In this document: positions 9,488-18,036 of the stretch, piece after piece
How positions within the stretch are numbered: the stretch's first letter is position 1
How the letters are laid out: every line of letters begins with the position of its first letter
NCBI RefSeq assembly: GCF_003047105.1
Contig: NZ_CP028475.1
Location: forward strand, 124,001-188,000
From: Celeribacter baekdonensis
GTDB lineage: Bacteria > Pseudomonadota > Alphaproteobacteria > Rhodobacterales > Rhodobacteraceae
Direction of reading: 5' to 3'
Length of the DNA stretch: 64,000 nucleotides
The notes under the pieces: generated by a model
What the model was told of the DNA's origin: nothing
The model's database searches: none
The model's input: the letters and a program-made list of their open reading frames with translations, nothing else
Translations under genes and position numbers: made by a program

Positions 9488-10912
9488 ATGAGCGACACAA
9501 AAATCTTTGACGAAATGTGGGGCCGCAATGAGACCCTGCGCGATCCTTACGCAGGATTTCAGAGCTGGTTTGAAGGCGAAGACCTCAAACGGCTCCGAGC
9601 AAAACAACGCGAGGCGGAAGAGGTCTTCCGGCTCACGGGCATCACCTTTAACGTCTACGGACGCTCAGAGGCCGAAGAGCGGTTGATCCCGTTCGACATC
9701 ATCCCAAGGGTGATTTCGGGACGGGAATGGCAAAAGCTGTCCAAGGGGATCGAGCAACGGGTCCGCGCAATCAATGCCTTTCTGCACGACATTTATAACC
9801 GGCAGGAAATCATCAAAGCGGGGCGTATCCCGCTTGAGATGATCACCCGCAACGAGGCGTTTTTGCCACATATGATGGGGATGAGCCCGCCGGGCGGCAT
9901 CTATACGCATATTGTGGGCACCGACCTTGTGCGCACCGGCGACGATCAGTTCTATGTCCTCGAAGACAATGCCCGCACCCCCTCCGGCGTCTCCTACATG
10001 TTGGAGAACCGCGAAACGATGCTGCAAATGTTCCCCGAGCTGTTCTCGAAAAACCGCGTGCAGCCGGTGCAAAACTACCCGTCGGACCTGCGTCGTTCGC
10101 TGGCCGCCTGTGCGCCGCCCGCCTGTGATGGGCCGCCGACCGTGGCCGTTTTGACGCCGGGGATTTACAACTCTGCCTATTTTGAACACGCGTTTTTGGC
10201 CGATCAAATGGGTGTGGAACTGGTCGAAGGTCATGATCTTCGGGTTGTGGACGGGCGTGTCGCCATGCGCACCACGCGCGGCTACCAACCGATTGATGTG
10301 CTCTACCGCCGGATTGACGACGATTTCCTCGATCCGCTGAATTTCAACCCGGAGTCGGCTCTGGGCGTGCCCGGCATTATGGATGTCTACCGCGCGGGCG
10401 GCATCACCATCGCCAACGCGCCGGGCACCGGCATCGCCGATGACAAGGCGATCTATAGCTATATGCCAGAGATCGTTGAATTCTATACCGGGGAAAAAGC
10501 GATCCTTGAGAACGTGCCGACATGGCGCTGTTCTGAGCCGGACAGTTTGGCCTATGTGCTCGACAACCTCTCTGAGCTGGTGGTCAAAGAGGTGCACGGT
10601 TCTGGCGGCTACGGCATGTTGATCGGACCGACCTCAAGCAAGAAAGAGATCGAGGCCTTCCGCGCCAAATTGACCTCGCGCCCCTCGAATTACATCGCCC
10701 AGCCGACGCTGGCCCTCTCGACCGTACCGATTTTTACCAAAGCGGGGCTTGCCCCGCGCCATGTCGATCTGCGACCCTATGTGCTCTGCTCGCCTGAGGG
10801 GATCAACATCACGCCCGGCGGGTTGACCCGCGTGGCGCTGCAAAAAGGGTCCTTGGTGGTGAACTCATCCCAAGGCGGAGGCACCAAAGACACTTGGGTG
10901 CTGGAAGATTAA
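9488..10912 (+). CDS. Circularly permuted ATP-grasp protein (DUF404/DUF407 family)
   Basis: A 474-residue protein of the circularly permuted type-2 ATP-grasp family, whose members are thought to form amide (peptide-like) bonds using ATP. Visible segments are FDIIPRVISGREWQKLSKGI near residue 75, VLEDNARTPSGVSYMLENR near 160, DDKAIYSYMPEIVEFYTGE near 320, and the ATP-binding KEVHGSGGYGMLIGP near 365. It is the first of four same-strand genes with gaps of 6-18 bases: ATP-grasp, alpha-E, transglutaminase, Anbu. The substrate is unknown. The start codon has only a weak Shine-Dalgarno sequence. Confidence 0.9.
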   Translation: MSDTKIFDEMWGRNETLRDPYAGFQSWFEGEDLKRLRAKQREAEEVFRLTGITFNVYGRSEAEERLIPFDIIPRVISGREWQKLSKGIEQRVRAINAFLHDIYNRQEIIKAGRIPLEMITRNEAFLPHMMGMSPPGGIYTHIVGTDLVRTGDDQFYVLEDNARTPSGVSYMLENRETMLQMFPELFSKNRVQPVQNYPSDLRRSLAACAPPACDGPPTVAVLTPGIYNSAYFEHAFLADQMGVELVEGHDLRVVDGRVAMRTTRGYQPIDVLYRRIDDDFLDPLNFNPESALGVPGIMDVYRAGGITIANAPGTGIADDKAIYSYMPEIVEFYTGEKAILENVPTWRCSEPDSLAYVLDNLSELVVKEVHGSGGYGMLIGPTSSKKEIEAFRAKLTSRPSNYIAQPTLALSTVPIFTKAGLAPRHVDLRPYVLCSPEGINITPGGLTRVALQKGSLVVNSSQGGGTKDTWVLED

Positions 10913-10928
10913 GGGGTAGGGGACAGAC

Positions 10929-11870
10929 ATGCTTGGGAAAACCGCAAATGGCCTCTACTGGATGTTTCGCTATCTGGAACGGGCCGAAAACACCTCGCGG
11001 CTTGTCGATACGGGGCAACGCATCGGGCTGACCCGTCTGGGAGATGCCGATGATGAATGGACCTCGGTGATGCAATCCGCCGGTGTCATCGAGGGCTATG
11101 ATGCCCATTATGATGAGATCAGCAAAGACAGCGCGATTGATTGGATGCTGCGCTCTCGGGACAATCCGTCCTCTGTGCTCTCGACCATCTCGGAGGCGCG
11201 CCAAAACGCCCGCCTCGTGCGCACGGCCCTGACCGGTGAGGTCTGGGAGGCCTTGAATGGCTGTTACATGGCGACGCGTGAGGCGTTGAAACGCAAAGTC
11301 TCCGAACGCGATCTTCCGGCCGTTTTGGGCCTTATTCGCCAACGCACCGCCTTGGTGCGCGGCGCGACCCATGGCACCATGTTGCGCAACGACATCTATG
11401 ATTTTGCCCGCATCGGTACGTTTATCGAACGCGCCGACGCCACGGCGCGGATTTTGGATGTCAAATATTACGTGCTTTTGCCGTCGAATTTCTCGGTCGG
11501 TTCCTCGATCGACAATGTGCATTGGGAAACCATTCTGCGCTCGGTCTCGGCGCGGGGCGGGTTTCGCATGGCTTACGGCTCACAGGTCAACGCCCGCGAC
11601 ATTGCCCAGTTTCTGGTGCTCGACAAACGCATGCCGCGGTCGCTGAATTTCTGCGTCTCTAAAATCTACGACAACCTGTCCTATCTCGGGGCAGATTATG
11701 GGGGAAAATTCCCCTCGGTGGACTTGGCTGAGGCGCTGGTCAATCGGTTCAACGCTCATGATATTGACGCGGTCTTTGAATATGGGCTGCATGAGTATAT
11801 TCAAAACGTCTTGACGAGTTTGCGCCACCTTGGGGGCCAAATCGAACAAGACTACCGCTTTTATGAGTGA
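10929..11870 (+). CDS. Alpha-E domain protein (DUF403)
   Basis: A 313-residue, mostly helical protein of the alpha-E/DUF403 family. It opens with the characteristic MLGKTANGLYWMFRYLERAE segment, and later has NDIYDFARIGTFIERADATARILD and RSLNFCVSKIYDNLSYLG. The family is found almost always beside a permuted ATP-grasp gene, as here (16-base gap), and is thought to act with it. No catalytic residues are established. AGGGG precedes the ATG. Confidence 0.9.
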   Translation: MLGKTANGLYWMFRYLERAENTSRLVDTGQRIGLTRLGDADDEWTSVMQSAGVIEGYDAHYDEISKDSAIDWMLRSRDNPSSVLSTISEARQNARLVRTALTGEVWEALNGCYMATREALKRKVSERDLPAVLGLIRQRTALVRGATHGTMLRNDIYDFARIGTFIERADATARILDVKYYVLLPSNFSVGSSIDNVHWETILRSVSARGGFRMAYGSQVNARDIAQFLVLDKRMPRSLNFCVSKIYDNLSYLGADYGGKFPSVDLAEALVNRFNAHDIDAVFEYGLHEYIQNVLTSLRHLGGQIEQDYRFYE

Positions 11871-11876
11871 GGACCC

Positions 11877-12677
11877 ATGCGCCTGACGATCCGCCACACC
11901 ACCCGATATTCCTTTGCCGATCCTGTGACGTACGGGCTGCAACAACTGCGCAAAACGCCAAAGTCGGGCCATGGTCAGGAGGTGATCCGTTGGAGCACCA
12001 CCCTGTCCGGGGCCAAAAAGGAACTCGAATACCATGATCATATGAACAACGCGGTGGAGCTGATTTCTTTTGATAAAGACGTCACCGAAGTCACCGTGCG
12101 CTCGGAGGGCGAGGTTGAGGTCTCTGATGCCAATGGCATCATCGGCGCGCATCGCGGGCCGGCCCCGCTTTGGCTGTTTGAAACCGTCACGCCCCTGACC
12201 AAACCGGGCCCCGGCGTACGCGCACTGATCAAACAGGTGGAGGGCGAAAGCTCGGTCGGCAAGCTGCACGATCTTTCGCGCATCATCAGCGAAGCCGTGG
12301 CCTATGAGGTTGGCACCTCGCAGTCTGAAACCCGTGCCGAAGACGCGATTGCTGAGGGCAAAGGTGTGTGCCAAGACCACGCCCATATCTTTATCTCTGC
12401 GGCCCGCGAAATGGGTTTTCCGGCGCGCTATGTCTCTGGCTATCTGATGATGGACGATCGAATTGAACAGGACGCCACCCATGCTTGGGCTGAGGCGCAT
12501 GTGGATGGTCTGGGTTGGGTCGGATTTGATGTCTCCAATCAAATTTGCCCGGACACACGTTATGTTCGTGTTGCAACAGGGCTGGACTATCAGGGGGCTG
12601 CCCCTGTAACTGGCACGCGATATGGCGGGGCGGGGGAGACTCTCTCGGTCGCGATCGAAGTTGCCCAGCAACAATAA
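11877..12677 (+). CDS. Transglutaminase-like cysteine peptidase
   Basis: A 266-residue protein with an N-terminal beta domain (MRLTIRHTTRYSFADPVTYG) and a transglutaminase core. The catalytic triad is visible: Cys in AEGKGVCQDHAHIF (near residue 162), His in DATHAWAEAHV (near 202) and Asp in WVGFDVSNQ (near 220). In bacteria this fold usually hydrolyses or rearranges peptide bonds. It follows the alpha-E gene by 6 bases and precedes the Anbu peptidase gene by 18, so it belongs to the same unit. Confidence 0.92.
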   Translation: MRLTIRHTTRYSFADPVTYGLQQLRKTPKSGHGQEVIRWSTTLSGAKKELEYHDHMNNAVELISFDKDVTEVTVRSEGEVEVSDANGIIGAHRGPAPLWLFETVTPLTKPGPGVRALIKQVEGESSVGKLHDLSRIISEAVAYEVGTSQSETRAEDAIAEGKGVCQDHAHIFISAAREMGFPARYVSGYLMMDDRIEQDATHAWAEAHVDGLGWVGFDVSNQICPDTRYVRVATGLDYQGAAPVTGTRYGGAGETLSVAIEVAQQQ

Positions 12678-12695
12678 ACGTTCCCGGAGGGACAG

Positions 12696-13427
12696 ATGAC
12701 CTATTGCGTCGGCATGATGCTCAACAAGGGCCTTGTGATGATGTCGGACACCCGCACCAATGCAGGCGTCGATAACATTTCCACTTTCAAAAAGATGTTC
12801 ACCTGGGAAGAGCCTGGTGAGCGTATTTTGACATTGATGACGGCGGGCAATCTGGCGACGACACAGGCTTTGGTCTCTTTGCTCGACGAGCGCACCAAAG
12901 CACCGGGGGATCGCGAGCCCTCGATCCTTGGCGCGCCTTCAATGTTCCAAGTGGCGCGCATTGTCGCGCAGACCCTCAAAGATCTGATCACCACCCACGC
13001 CGACGAAGGCCAGCGCGCCGCAAGCACGTTCAACGCCACCGTGCTTTTGGGCGGTCAAATCAAAGGCTCGCCGCCGCGTTTGTTTTTGATCTATCCCGAG
13101 GGCAATTTCATCGAGGCGGGGGATGAGACGCCGTTTTTCCAAATCGGTGAAACCAAATACGGCAAACCGATTTTGGTGCGCGCTTATGACCCGGATATGT
13201 CCTTTGAAGATGCGGTCAAATTGACACTGGTCTCCTTTGACAGCACGGTGAAAGCCAATCTTTCCGTCGGCCTGCCGTTCGATTTGCAAGTCATCGAAAC
13301 CGACACCTATAAAGTCACGCACCAACGCCGTATTTCGGCGGATGACGAATATTTCCAAACGATTTCATCGGGTTGGGGCGAGGCGTTGAAAACTGCGATG
13401 GACAGTCTTCCGGGCTTTACCTTTTAA
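12696..13427 (+). CDS. Anbu, ancestral-beta-subunit proteasome-like peptidase
   Basis: A 243-residue Ntn-hydrolase of the 20S proteasome/HslV fold, Anbu (BPH) subfamily. The protein starts M-T-Y-C-V-G, so removal of Met exposes Thr as the predicted N-terminal nucleophile. The downstream MSDTRTNAGVDNIS motif is family typical. GGAGG lies just before the ATG. Anbu with ATP-grasp, alpha-E and transglutaminase partners is a known conserved neighbourhood, but its cellular substrate is unresolved. Its stop overlaps the stop of the convergent tsaD gene. Confidence 0.93.
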   Translation: MTYCVGMMLNKGLVMMSDTRTNAGVDNISTFKKMFTWEEPGERILTLMTAGNLATTQALVSLLDERTKAPGDREPSILGAPSMFQVARIVAQTLKDLITTHADEGQRAASTFNATVLLGGQIKGSPPRLFLIYPEGNFIEAGDETPFFQIGETKYGKPILVRAYDPDMSFEDAVKLTLVSFDSTVKANLSVGLPFDLQVIETDTYKVTHQRRISADDEYFQTISSGWGEALKTAMDSLPGFTF

Positions 13428-14416
13428 GGCGTCTCAAGGCTGAGATTGGGTGTTGGGAACAGCGCTGGTTTGACCCCACGCTCGATGTAATCCCATGTCG
13501 CCATGGCAATCATCGCCGCATTGTCCGTCGCCCATTTCACCGGCGGCAGGCACAGGTTGACGCCGTGCCGCCCGGCCACATCCGTCATCGCGTCGCGCAA
13601 CTGTGGCGAGGCGGACACCCCACCGACAATCACCAAAGACCGCGGTTTGCACTCTGACAGCGCCCGGTCTGCCTTGGCCACCAACACGTCGAGACAGGCG
13701 GCGACAAACGACGCCGACATGTCCTCAAGGCTGACGTCTGGGTGGTTTTCAATATGGCGCGCAACCGAAGATTTCAGGCCGGAAAACGAGAACTCATAGC
13801 CCTCATTTTTCATCGGCCGTGGCAGGCGCAACACCGGCGTGCCCAATTTTGCCGCCCGGTCAATCGCCGGGCCGCCCGGCATGCCAAGCCCCAACATCCG
13901 CGCCACCTTGTCGTAGCTTTCACCGACGGAATCGTCCCGCGTCGTGCCCAACAGGCGGTAGGACCACGCATCTTTCAACTCCGCGATCAACGTGTGCCCA
14001 CCTGACACCAACATGATCACGGCGGGGAATTCTGTTTGGCCGTCTTCCAACTCGACCGAGCGAATATGCCCACGCAAATGGTTGACGCCATATGCCGGCA
14101 CGCCCCAGCCCAAGGACAGCGCCTCAGCCGTGGACAGCCCGACCAAAAGCGAGCCGATCAATCCCGGCCCGCGGGTCACGCCAATTGCGCAGAGGTCCTT
14201 AGGAGTGACCGCGGCCTCATCCATAACCGACTGAATTGTTGGCAAAATCGCCTCAAGATGCGCGCGTGATGCCAGCTCGGGATAAACCCCGCCAAAAGCC
14301 TCATGCACCGTATATTGTGACACGGTCTTGATCGCCGCCACATGCCCGGATCGGTCGACAAGTGCCACCGAAGTGTCGTCGCATGAGGTCTCGATGCCGA
14401 GGATCAGATCGCTCAT
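13424..14416 (-). CDS. tsaD: tRNA N6-adenosine threonylcarbamoyltransferase TsaD
   Basis: A 330-residue Kae1/TsaD protein that transfers threonylcarbamoyl from TC-AMP to A37 of ANN-decoding tRNAs, working with TsaB and TsaE. Visible: the N-terminal ASKHA loop LGIETSCDDTSVALVD, the metal-site HLRGH (residues near 110), LVSGGHT, SYDKVARMLGLG, YEFSFSGLKSSV, and GGVSASPQLR near residue 265, where most TsaD proteins have GGVAAN-LR. Its ATG overlaps the tsaC stop as ATGA, so it is the last gene of the coupled t6A operon. The slightly unusual motif raises the possibility of a paralogue. Confidence 0.93.
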   Translation of the reverse strand: MSDLILGIETSCDDTSVALVDRSGHVAAIKTVSQYTVHEAFGGVYPELASRAHLEAILPTIQSVMDEAAVTPKDLCAIGVTRGPGLIGSLLVGLSTAEALSLGWGVPAYGVNHLRGHIRSVELEDGQTEFPAVIMLVSGGHTLIAELKDAWSYRLLGTTRDDSVGESYDKVARMLGLGMPGGPAIDRAAKLGTPVLRLPRPMKNEGYEFSFSGLKSSVARHIENHPDVSLEDMSASFVAACLDVLVAKADRALSECKPRSLVIVGGVSASPQLRDAMTDVAGRHGVNLCLPPVKWATDNAAMIAMATWDYIERGVKPALFPTPNLSLETP

Positions 14417-15030
14417 TGAAGGCCCTCCAAAATCGTGGCGATTTCGTTCTCAGACACCGCGCCAAGGCGCTCGATCCGCGCCGGGGTGACACGACAATTC
14501 ACCAAGGTCGATGGCTGTGAGCCGCGCCCCACGCCCGCGACGACCACGTCCGGCGCGCCATTCAGCTGCGCCAGTGCAGCCTCTGTTGTGTTTGGCGTCT
14601 CTTGTCCTGAACGGTTGGCCGAGGTGACCAAGAGCGGTCCGGTGCGGCGCAAAACGGCCAAAAGCAGTGCATCGTTTGGAATACGAAAGGCAATCTCCTC
14701 GCGGTCCTGAAGCCAGTCGGGCGCGCGCGTGGCATCGACCCCCAAGGCCACGGTGAGCGGCCCCGGCATATGACCCGAGCTGAGCATCTTTTCGACCGCA
14801 GAATTGGCGATGCCGCCAAGCATGTCGATTTGGTCCTGTGCGGCGATCATGATGGGTAGGTTTTTCGAGCGCGCGCGGGCCTTTAAATCAAAGACGCGCG
14901 CCACGGCCTCGGCCTGTGTGGGGCACGCGGCGAGCCCAATCACAGTATCGGTCGGCAGCAACACGATCTGACCGTCCATCAATGCGGCCGCGACCCGGTC
15001 TGCATCTGCGTTCACAGAGTGGTCCATCAT
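14413..15030 (-). CDS. tsaC: L-threonylcarbamoyladenylate synthase TsaC (YrdC family, short form)
   Basis: A 205-residue YrdC-domain protein that makes TC-AMP from threonine, bicarbonate and ATP. It keeps the family motifs: LPTDTVIGL near residue 25, KARARSKNLPI, HMPGPLTVALG, FRIPND and LLVTSANRSGQ. It lacks the extra Sua5 domain. Reading through the upstream gene could extend the frame, but the ATG at 15030, one base after the stop of the membrane-protein gene, fits the family length. A tandem ATG at 15027 is equally possible. Its end overlaps tsaD (ATGA). Confidence 0.9.
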   Translation of the reverse strand: MMDHSVNADADRVAAALMDGQIVLLPTDTVIGLAACPTQAEAVARVFDLKARARSKNLPIMIAAQDQIDMLGGIANSAVEKMLSSGHMPGPLTVALGVDATRAPDWLQDREEIAFRIPNDALLLAVLRRTGPLLVTSANRSGQETPNTTEAALAQLNGAPDVVVAGVGRGSQPSTLVNCRVTPARIERLGAVSENEIATILEGLQ

Positions 15031-15031
15031 T

Positions 15032-15664
15032 TTAGCTGCCTTCAGGTTTGCGCGATGCGGGCAAATCATCCGCCGACAAGGGGAGGGTTTGCGCGGCTTG
15101 ATGACCCAAAAACATGCTCATCCCTGCCGCGAGCAAACGATCCGATTGGCGTTTGCGCGGGGAACTGATCGCCAGCCGCATAAACATCAATGCCACACGT
15201 TTTTCGGCCAAACGTTCGGCGGCCAAACTGGCCTGTTGATGCACACGCAAAATCAGAAAACCATGCACGCCCAAAGCCGTCACCAAAATTCCTGCGAGAC
15301 CGGCGGCGGCGATGAAGGGCACTTTGAAATAAACAGAAATTGCCAACGCCCCCAACACCAAGGCAATACCGATAGGGACACCGGATGTCCCGAGTTTGAA
15401 TTGAATGTTCGCACGCTTTTCCAGCGTGTGCTCCATCTCCTCAAGGGCGACAGAAATCTCTTTCCAATCGTTCAAAAACGACGTCGAGCCAGCCCCCAAA
15501 GAGATATCAAGCGGGGCGTCATTCAGTTTTTCAAGCTCGTCGTGATACTGTGCGTCTGACAAAAAGCCTTTTGCGCGGCGGGATTGAAGGTGGTCCATGA
15601 TTTCAGTGGAGACCATTGGATCGTTGCGCAGACGCGTTTCCAGAGTTTGAATTTTATCCATCAT
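15032..15664 (-). CDS. Two-TM membrane protein inside the t6A operon, unknown function
   Basis: A 210-residue protein I do not recognise. Residues 1-90 are charged and helical (EELEKLND, LEEMEHTLEKRANIQ), suggesting a cytoplasmic coiled segment. Two hydrophobic helices follow, about 93-112 and 115-138. A basic C-terminal region (RKRQSDRLL) ends in a hydrophilic tail. It starts 4 bases after the YrdC-like gene (GAGG upstream of a tandem ATG) and ends one base before tsaC, so it is clearly expressed with the t6A genes. Why a membrane protein belongs to this cytosolic pathway is not known. Confidence 0.8.
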   Translation of the reverse strand: MMDKIQTLETRLRNDPMVSTEIMDHLQSRRAKGFLSDAQYHDELEKLNDAPLDISLGAGSTSFLNDWKEISVALEEMEHTLEKRANIQFKLGTSGVPIGIALVLGALAISVYFKVPFIAAAGLAGILVTALGVHGFLILRVHQQASLAAERLAEKRVALMFMRLAISSPRKRQSDRLLAAGMSMFLGHQAAQTLPLSADDLPASRKPEGS

Positions 15665-15668
15665 GGGT

Positions 15669-16400
15669 TCAGTACCTCATGCTCCGAGGCAGCGCGGCCA
15701 CCACGGCTTCAATCTTGGCTTTGGCGATATCGCCTTCGCGTAAGATGGTGATCTTTCCACGTGGTTCAATGCGCACCACAGTCGAATGGGTTGCACGAAA
15801 CGCGTCCCCTTCAATCGCCGCCCATGGCACTGTTTTGAGGCGCGCCATCCCTTTGGCGACCAGATCAAGCGCCCGATCAAACTCTCGGATTGTGTTTTGC
15901 GCCAGCGTATCGGCGGCTTGGCGCACCGCAGTTGTGGTCAATAACCCGTTTCTCACCATGGCACAAAGATCACGTTCAATGACGCTGTCGGGGATTCTCA
16001 TTCCGATGGTGCCGTCTTGTGATTTGATCGTCATTTCAATTAATTGGGTTTGCTTTCGGATGGATGCGCTGGCTTGGGCCACAACCGTGATCGGACCGGG
16101 CGTGAAATGGTCAAAAAGGGCCGAGGCCACAGGGCTGTCTTCCAGATAGAAAGTGGCGTCTTTGACATTGGCGGCGGAGACGGAAATCGGGTCAGACACA
16201 TTCCGGCGCAAGGCAAAATTGACCCGGTTTGCCACCTCGCCAGAACGCACACTTCCAGAAAGAGAATAGCAGGTATCGCTTGGCAAAAGAACCAAGCCAC
16301 CATCGGCGAGAAGCTGGGAGACCTCATCTAAATGCCGCGTACTCAAAGACCCGTTGCGGGTGAGGTCACTCTTGCGAATGGTCAGGACTGGCTTGCTCAT
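15669..16400 (-). CDS. Divergent YrdC/Sua5-like protein with altered motifs
   Basis: A 243-residue protein with the YrdC fold signature in order but eroded: LLPSDTCYSLSG (compare PTDTVYGL), ALRRNVSDPISV where a K-x-R motif is usual, FTPGPITVVAQ, GMRIPDS, and LLTTTAVRQAADT where TsaC has S/T-SAN-S-G. About 60 residues after this replace any Sua5 domain. The start at 16400 overlaps the tsaB stop as ATGA. Loss of the SAN loop and the basic motif suggests it does not make TC-AMP the normal way. It may be a pseudoenzyme, a regulator, or an enzyme with a different acyl acceptor. The true TsaC lies two genes downstream. Confidence 0.75.
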   Translation of the reverse strand: MSKPVLTIRKSDLTRNGSLSTRHLDEVSQLLADGGLVLLPSDTCYSLSGSVRSGEVANRVNFALRRNVSDPISVSAANVKDATFYLEDSPVASALFDHFTPGPITVVAQASASIRKQTQLIEMTIKSQDGTIGMRIPDSVIERDLCAMVRNGLLTTTAVRQAADTLAQNTIREFDRALDLVAKGMARLKTVPWAAIEGDAFRATHSTVVRIEPRGKITILREGDIAKAKIEAVVAALPRSMRY

Positions 16401-17002
16401 GTCAGCACCTCGACAATCGGATAAGCGCGGGCGTTTGCGGCGGGTTCGGGGGCGGCATCGACAAAGGTCAGCAGGGTGGTCATCTCGGCGGTGTTGGTTT
16501 TGGGCGGTTCCGCGCCCTCCACCGGGATGTTGCCCGCAAGGCGGTATTTGTCTAACTCTGCGAGCTTTTCTAAGGCGGTTTCTTCCAAACAATGTTCGTA
16601 ATGTGCAAGTGTGCCATCACGGTAAATTCCAAAATGCACATAAGGCCGACCGGCGCGGCGCAGAAGGGCGACGGGGGTTTGACCGTCAGACGCCTCCATT
16701 CCCAAAAGCGCAAAGGCGGGCAGGGCATAGATTGGCAGGCCGAGGGTAAAGCCCAGCCCATTGGCAAACGCCGCCGCCGTGCGCGTCACACCAAGCCCGC
16801 CGGGACCGATGTCGCACCCGATGCGGGTGATCTCGTCTAACGTCGCCCCGATCTCGGCCAGCCCCGTTTCCAACATCAGGCGATAATCGCGCGATCCGGC
16901 GAGGCAGTCGATCGCTGAACTGTCAAATCGGATCGCACCATCACGGGCCAGCGCCAAAACCGGCACGCCATTGGAAGCTTGGATCAGGAGTGTCACAGTC
17001 AT
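16397..17002 (-). CDS. tsaB: t6A complex subunit TsaB
   Basis: A 201-residue ASKHA-fold protein, the TsaD partner that bridges TsaD and TsaE. Typical features are MTVTLLIQASNG at the start, LAEIGATLDEITRIGCDIGPGGLGVTRT in the middle and GLGFTLGLPIYALPAFALLG. The start at 17002 was chosen because the ATG overlaps the tsaE stop (ATGA); longer in-frame starts would lie inside tsaE. Its own stop overlaps the YrdC-like ATG. The rimI acetyltransferase gene often found after tsaB is absent here. Confidence 0.88.
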   Translation of the reverse strand: MTVTLLIQASNGVPVLALARDGAIRFDSSAIDCLAGSRDYRLMLETGLAEIGATLDEITRIGCDIGPGGLGVTRTAAAFANGLGFTLGLPIYALPAFALLGMEASDGQTPVALLRRAGRPYVHFGIYRDGTLAHYEHCLEETALEKLAELDKYRLAGNIPVEGAEPPKTNTAEMTTLLTFVDAAPEPAANARAYPIVEVLT

Positions 17003-17469
17003 GCCAGCGCCTCCATTGCATCTAAAACCGTAGCCCATCGCGGGGCAGAGGCGGAAACTGATAAGATCCGTGCGCTGTCATCCTCGCCAAAGCCAATGTG
17101 GATTGACAGAGCGGAGCCATAGCTTTCTGCGATCCGCTCACCCCATTCGATCACGGCAATGCCTGTGTCAAAATAGTCTTCTAATCCAAGGTGATAGAAC
17201 TCTTGTGCGCTGGTCAGGCGGTAGGCGTCGACATGCAACACCGTGGCCCTTGGCGTCTCGTAAATATTGGCGATGGTATAGGTCGGGCTGGTCACCGCCT
17301 CCTCTGATCCAAGAGCACGGACCAAGGCGCGGGTGAAAAATGTCTTTCCCGCCGCCAGGCTGCCATCCAGCAAGATCACATCGGTGGGACGCAACAACGG
17401 GGCCAGCGCCGCCGCAACACGCGCGGTCGCGGCTTCGTCTTTCGCAATCAATGTCACTGTGCGTGCCAC
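16999..17469 (-). CDS. tsaE: t6A complex ATPase TsaE
   Basis: A 156-residue P-loop ATPase needed to cycle the TsaB-TsaD complex. The Walker A reads DGSLAAGKTFFTRALVRAL near residue 37. TSPTYTIANIYE and HVDAYRL follow, then LGLEDYFDTGIAVIEWGER with the conserved Glu-Trp. It is the first gene of the six-gene minus-strand t6A cluster. The 126 bases upstream, before dtd, are the only likely place for an operon promoter, though no box is clear. The protein is free-standing, with no fused kinase domain. Confidence 0.93.
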   Translation of the reverse strand: MARTVTLIAKDEAATARVAAALAPLLRPTDVILLDGSLAAGKTFFTRALVRALGSEEAVTSPTYTIANIYETPRATVLHVDAYRLTSAQEFYHLGLEDYFDTGIAVIEWGERIAESYGSALSIHIGFGEDDSARILSVSASAPRWATVLDAMEALA

Positions 17470-17595
17470 GGGGCCTGTCCGGTCTATGAAAACGTCCTGC
17501 GCGATTTAGGGCAAATGGGGCCAAAGGTCCATGGTGTCAATCACCGGGTTAATCTGTGGGCCAATCGGTGGGGCGATCCGCTCGCAACGCCCCGC

Positions 17596-18036
17596 TCACT
17601 GATCGGTGTCGAGCCAAATCGTAATCGGACCGTCATTGATCAGGCTCACCTTCATATCGGCGCCAAAAATTCCGGTCTCACAGGGGACGCCCGTCTGGCG
17701 CAGGGCATCGGTGAAATGCGCGTAGAGCGCGTTCCCAATGTCGGGTGCAGCGGCGGTGGAAAACCCCGGACGATTGCCTTTTGTCTCGGCGGCGAGCGTA
17801 AATTGGCTGACCACAAGCGCACTGCCTTGGATGTCGCGGACAGACAGGTTCATTTTGCCCGCATCATCTTGAAAAATCCGCAGCTTTGAAATTTTGTCAG
17901 CCAGTTTTTCGGCCTGCGCCTCGCTGTCGCCACGCATCGCACAGATCAGCACCAAAAGCCCCGGCCCGGATTGTCCAACCACCGCACCATCGACTCGCAC
18001 AGCGGCTTCAGAGATGCGTTGAACCAGCGCTCTCAT
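17596..18036 (-). CDS. dtd: D-aminoacyl-tRNA deacylase
   Basis: A 146-residue DTD enzyme of normal length that removes D-amino acids mischarged on tRNA. Diagnostic segments: [17 protein letters not shown] at the N-terminus, the [16 protein letters not shown] motif (Ser-Gln-x-Thr) near residue 77, and the G-x-P-type GPITIWLDT near the C-terminus. Its ATG overlaps the stop of the upstream sugar-kinase gene (ATGA), so the two are coupled. Confidence 0.94.
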   Translation of the reverse strand: MRALVQRISEAAVRVDGAVVGQSGPGLLVLICAMRGDSEAQAEKLADKISKLRIFQDDAGKMNLSVRDIQGSALVVSQFTLAAETKGNRPGFSTAAAPDIGNALYAHFTDALRQTGVPCETGIFGADMKVSLINDGPITIWLDTDQ

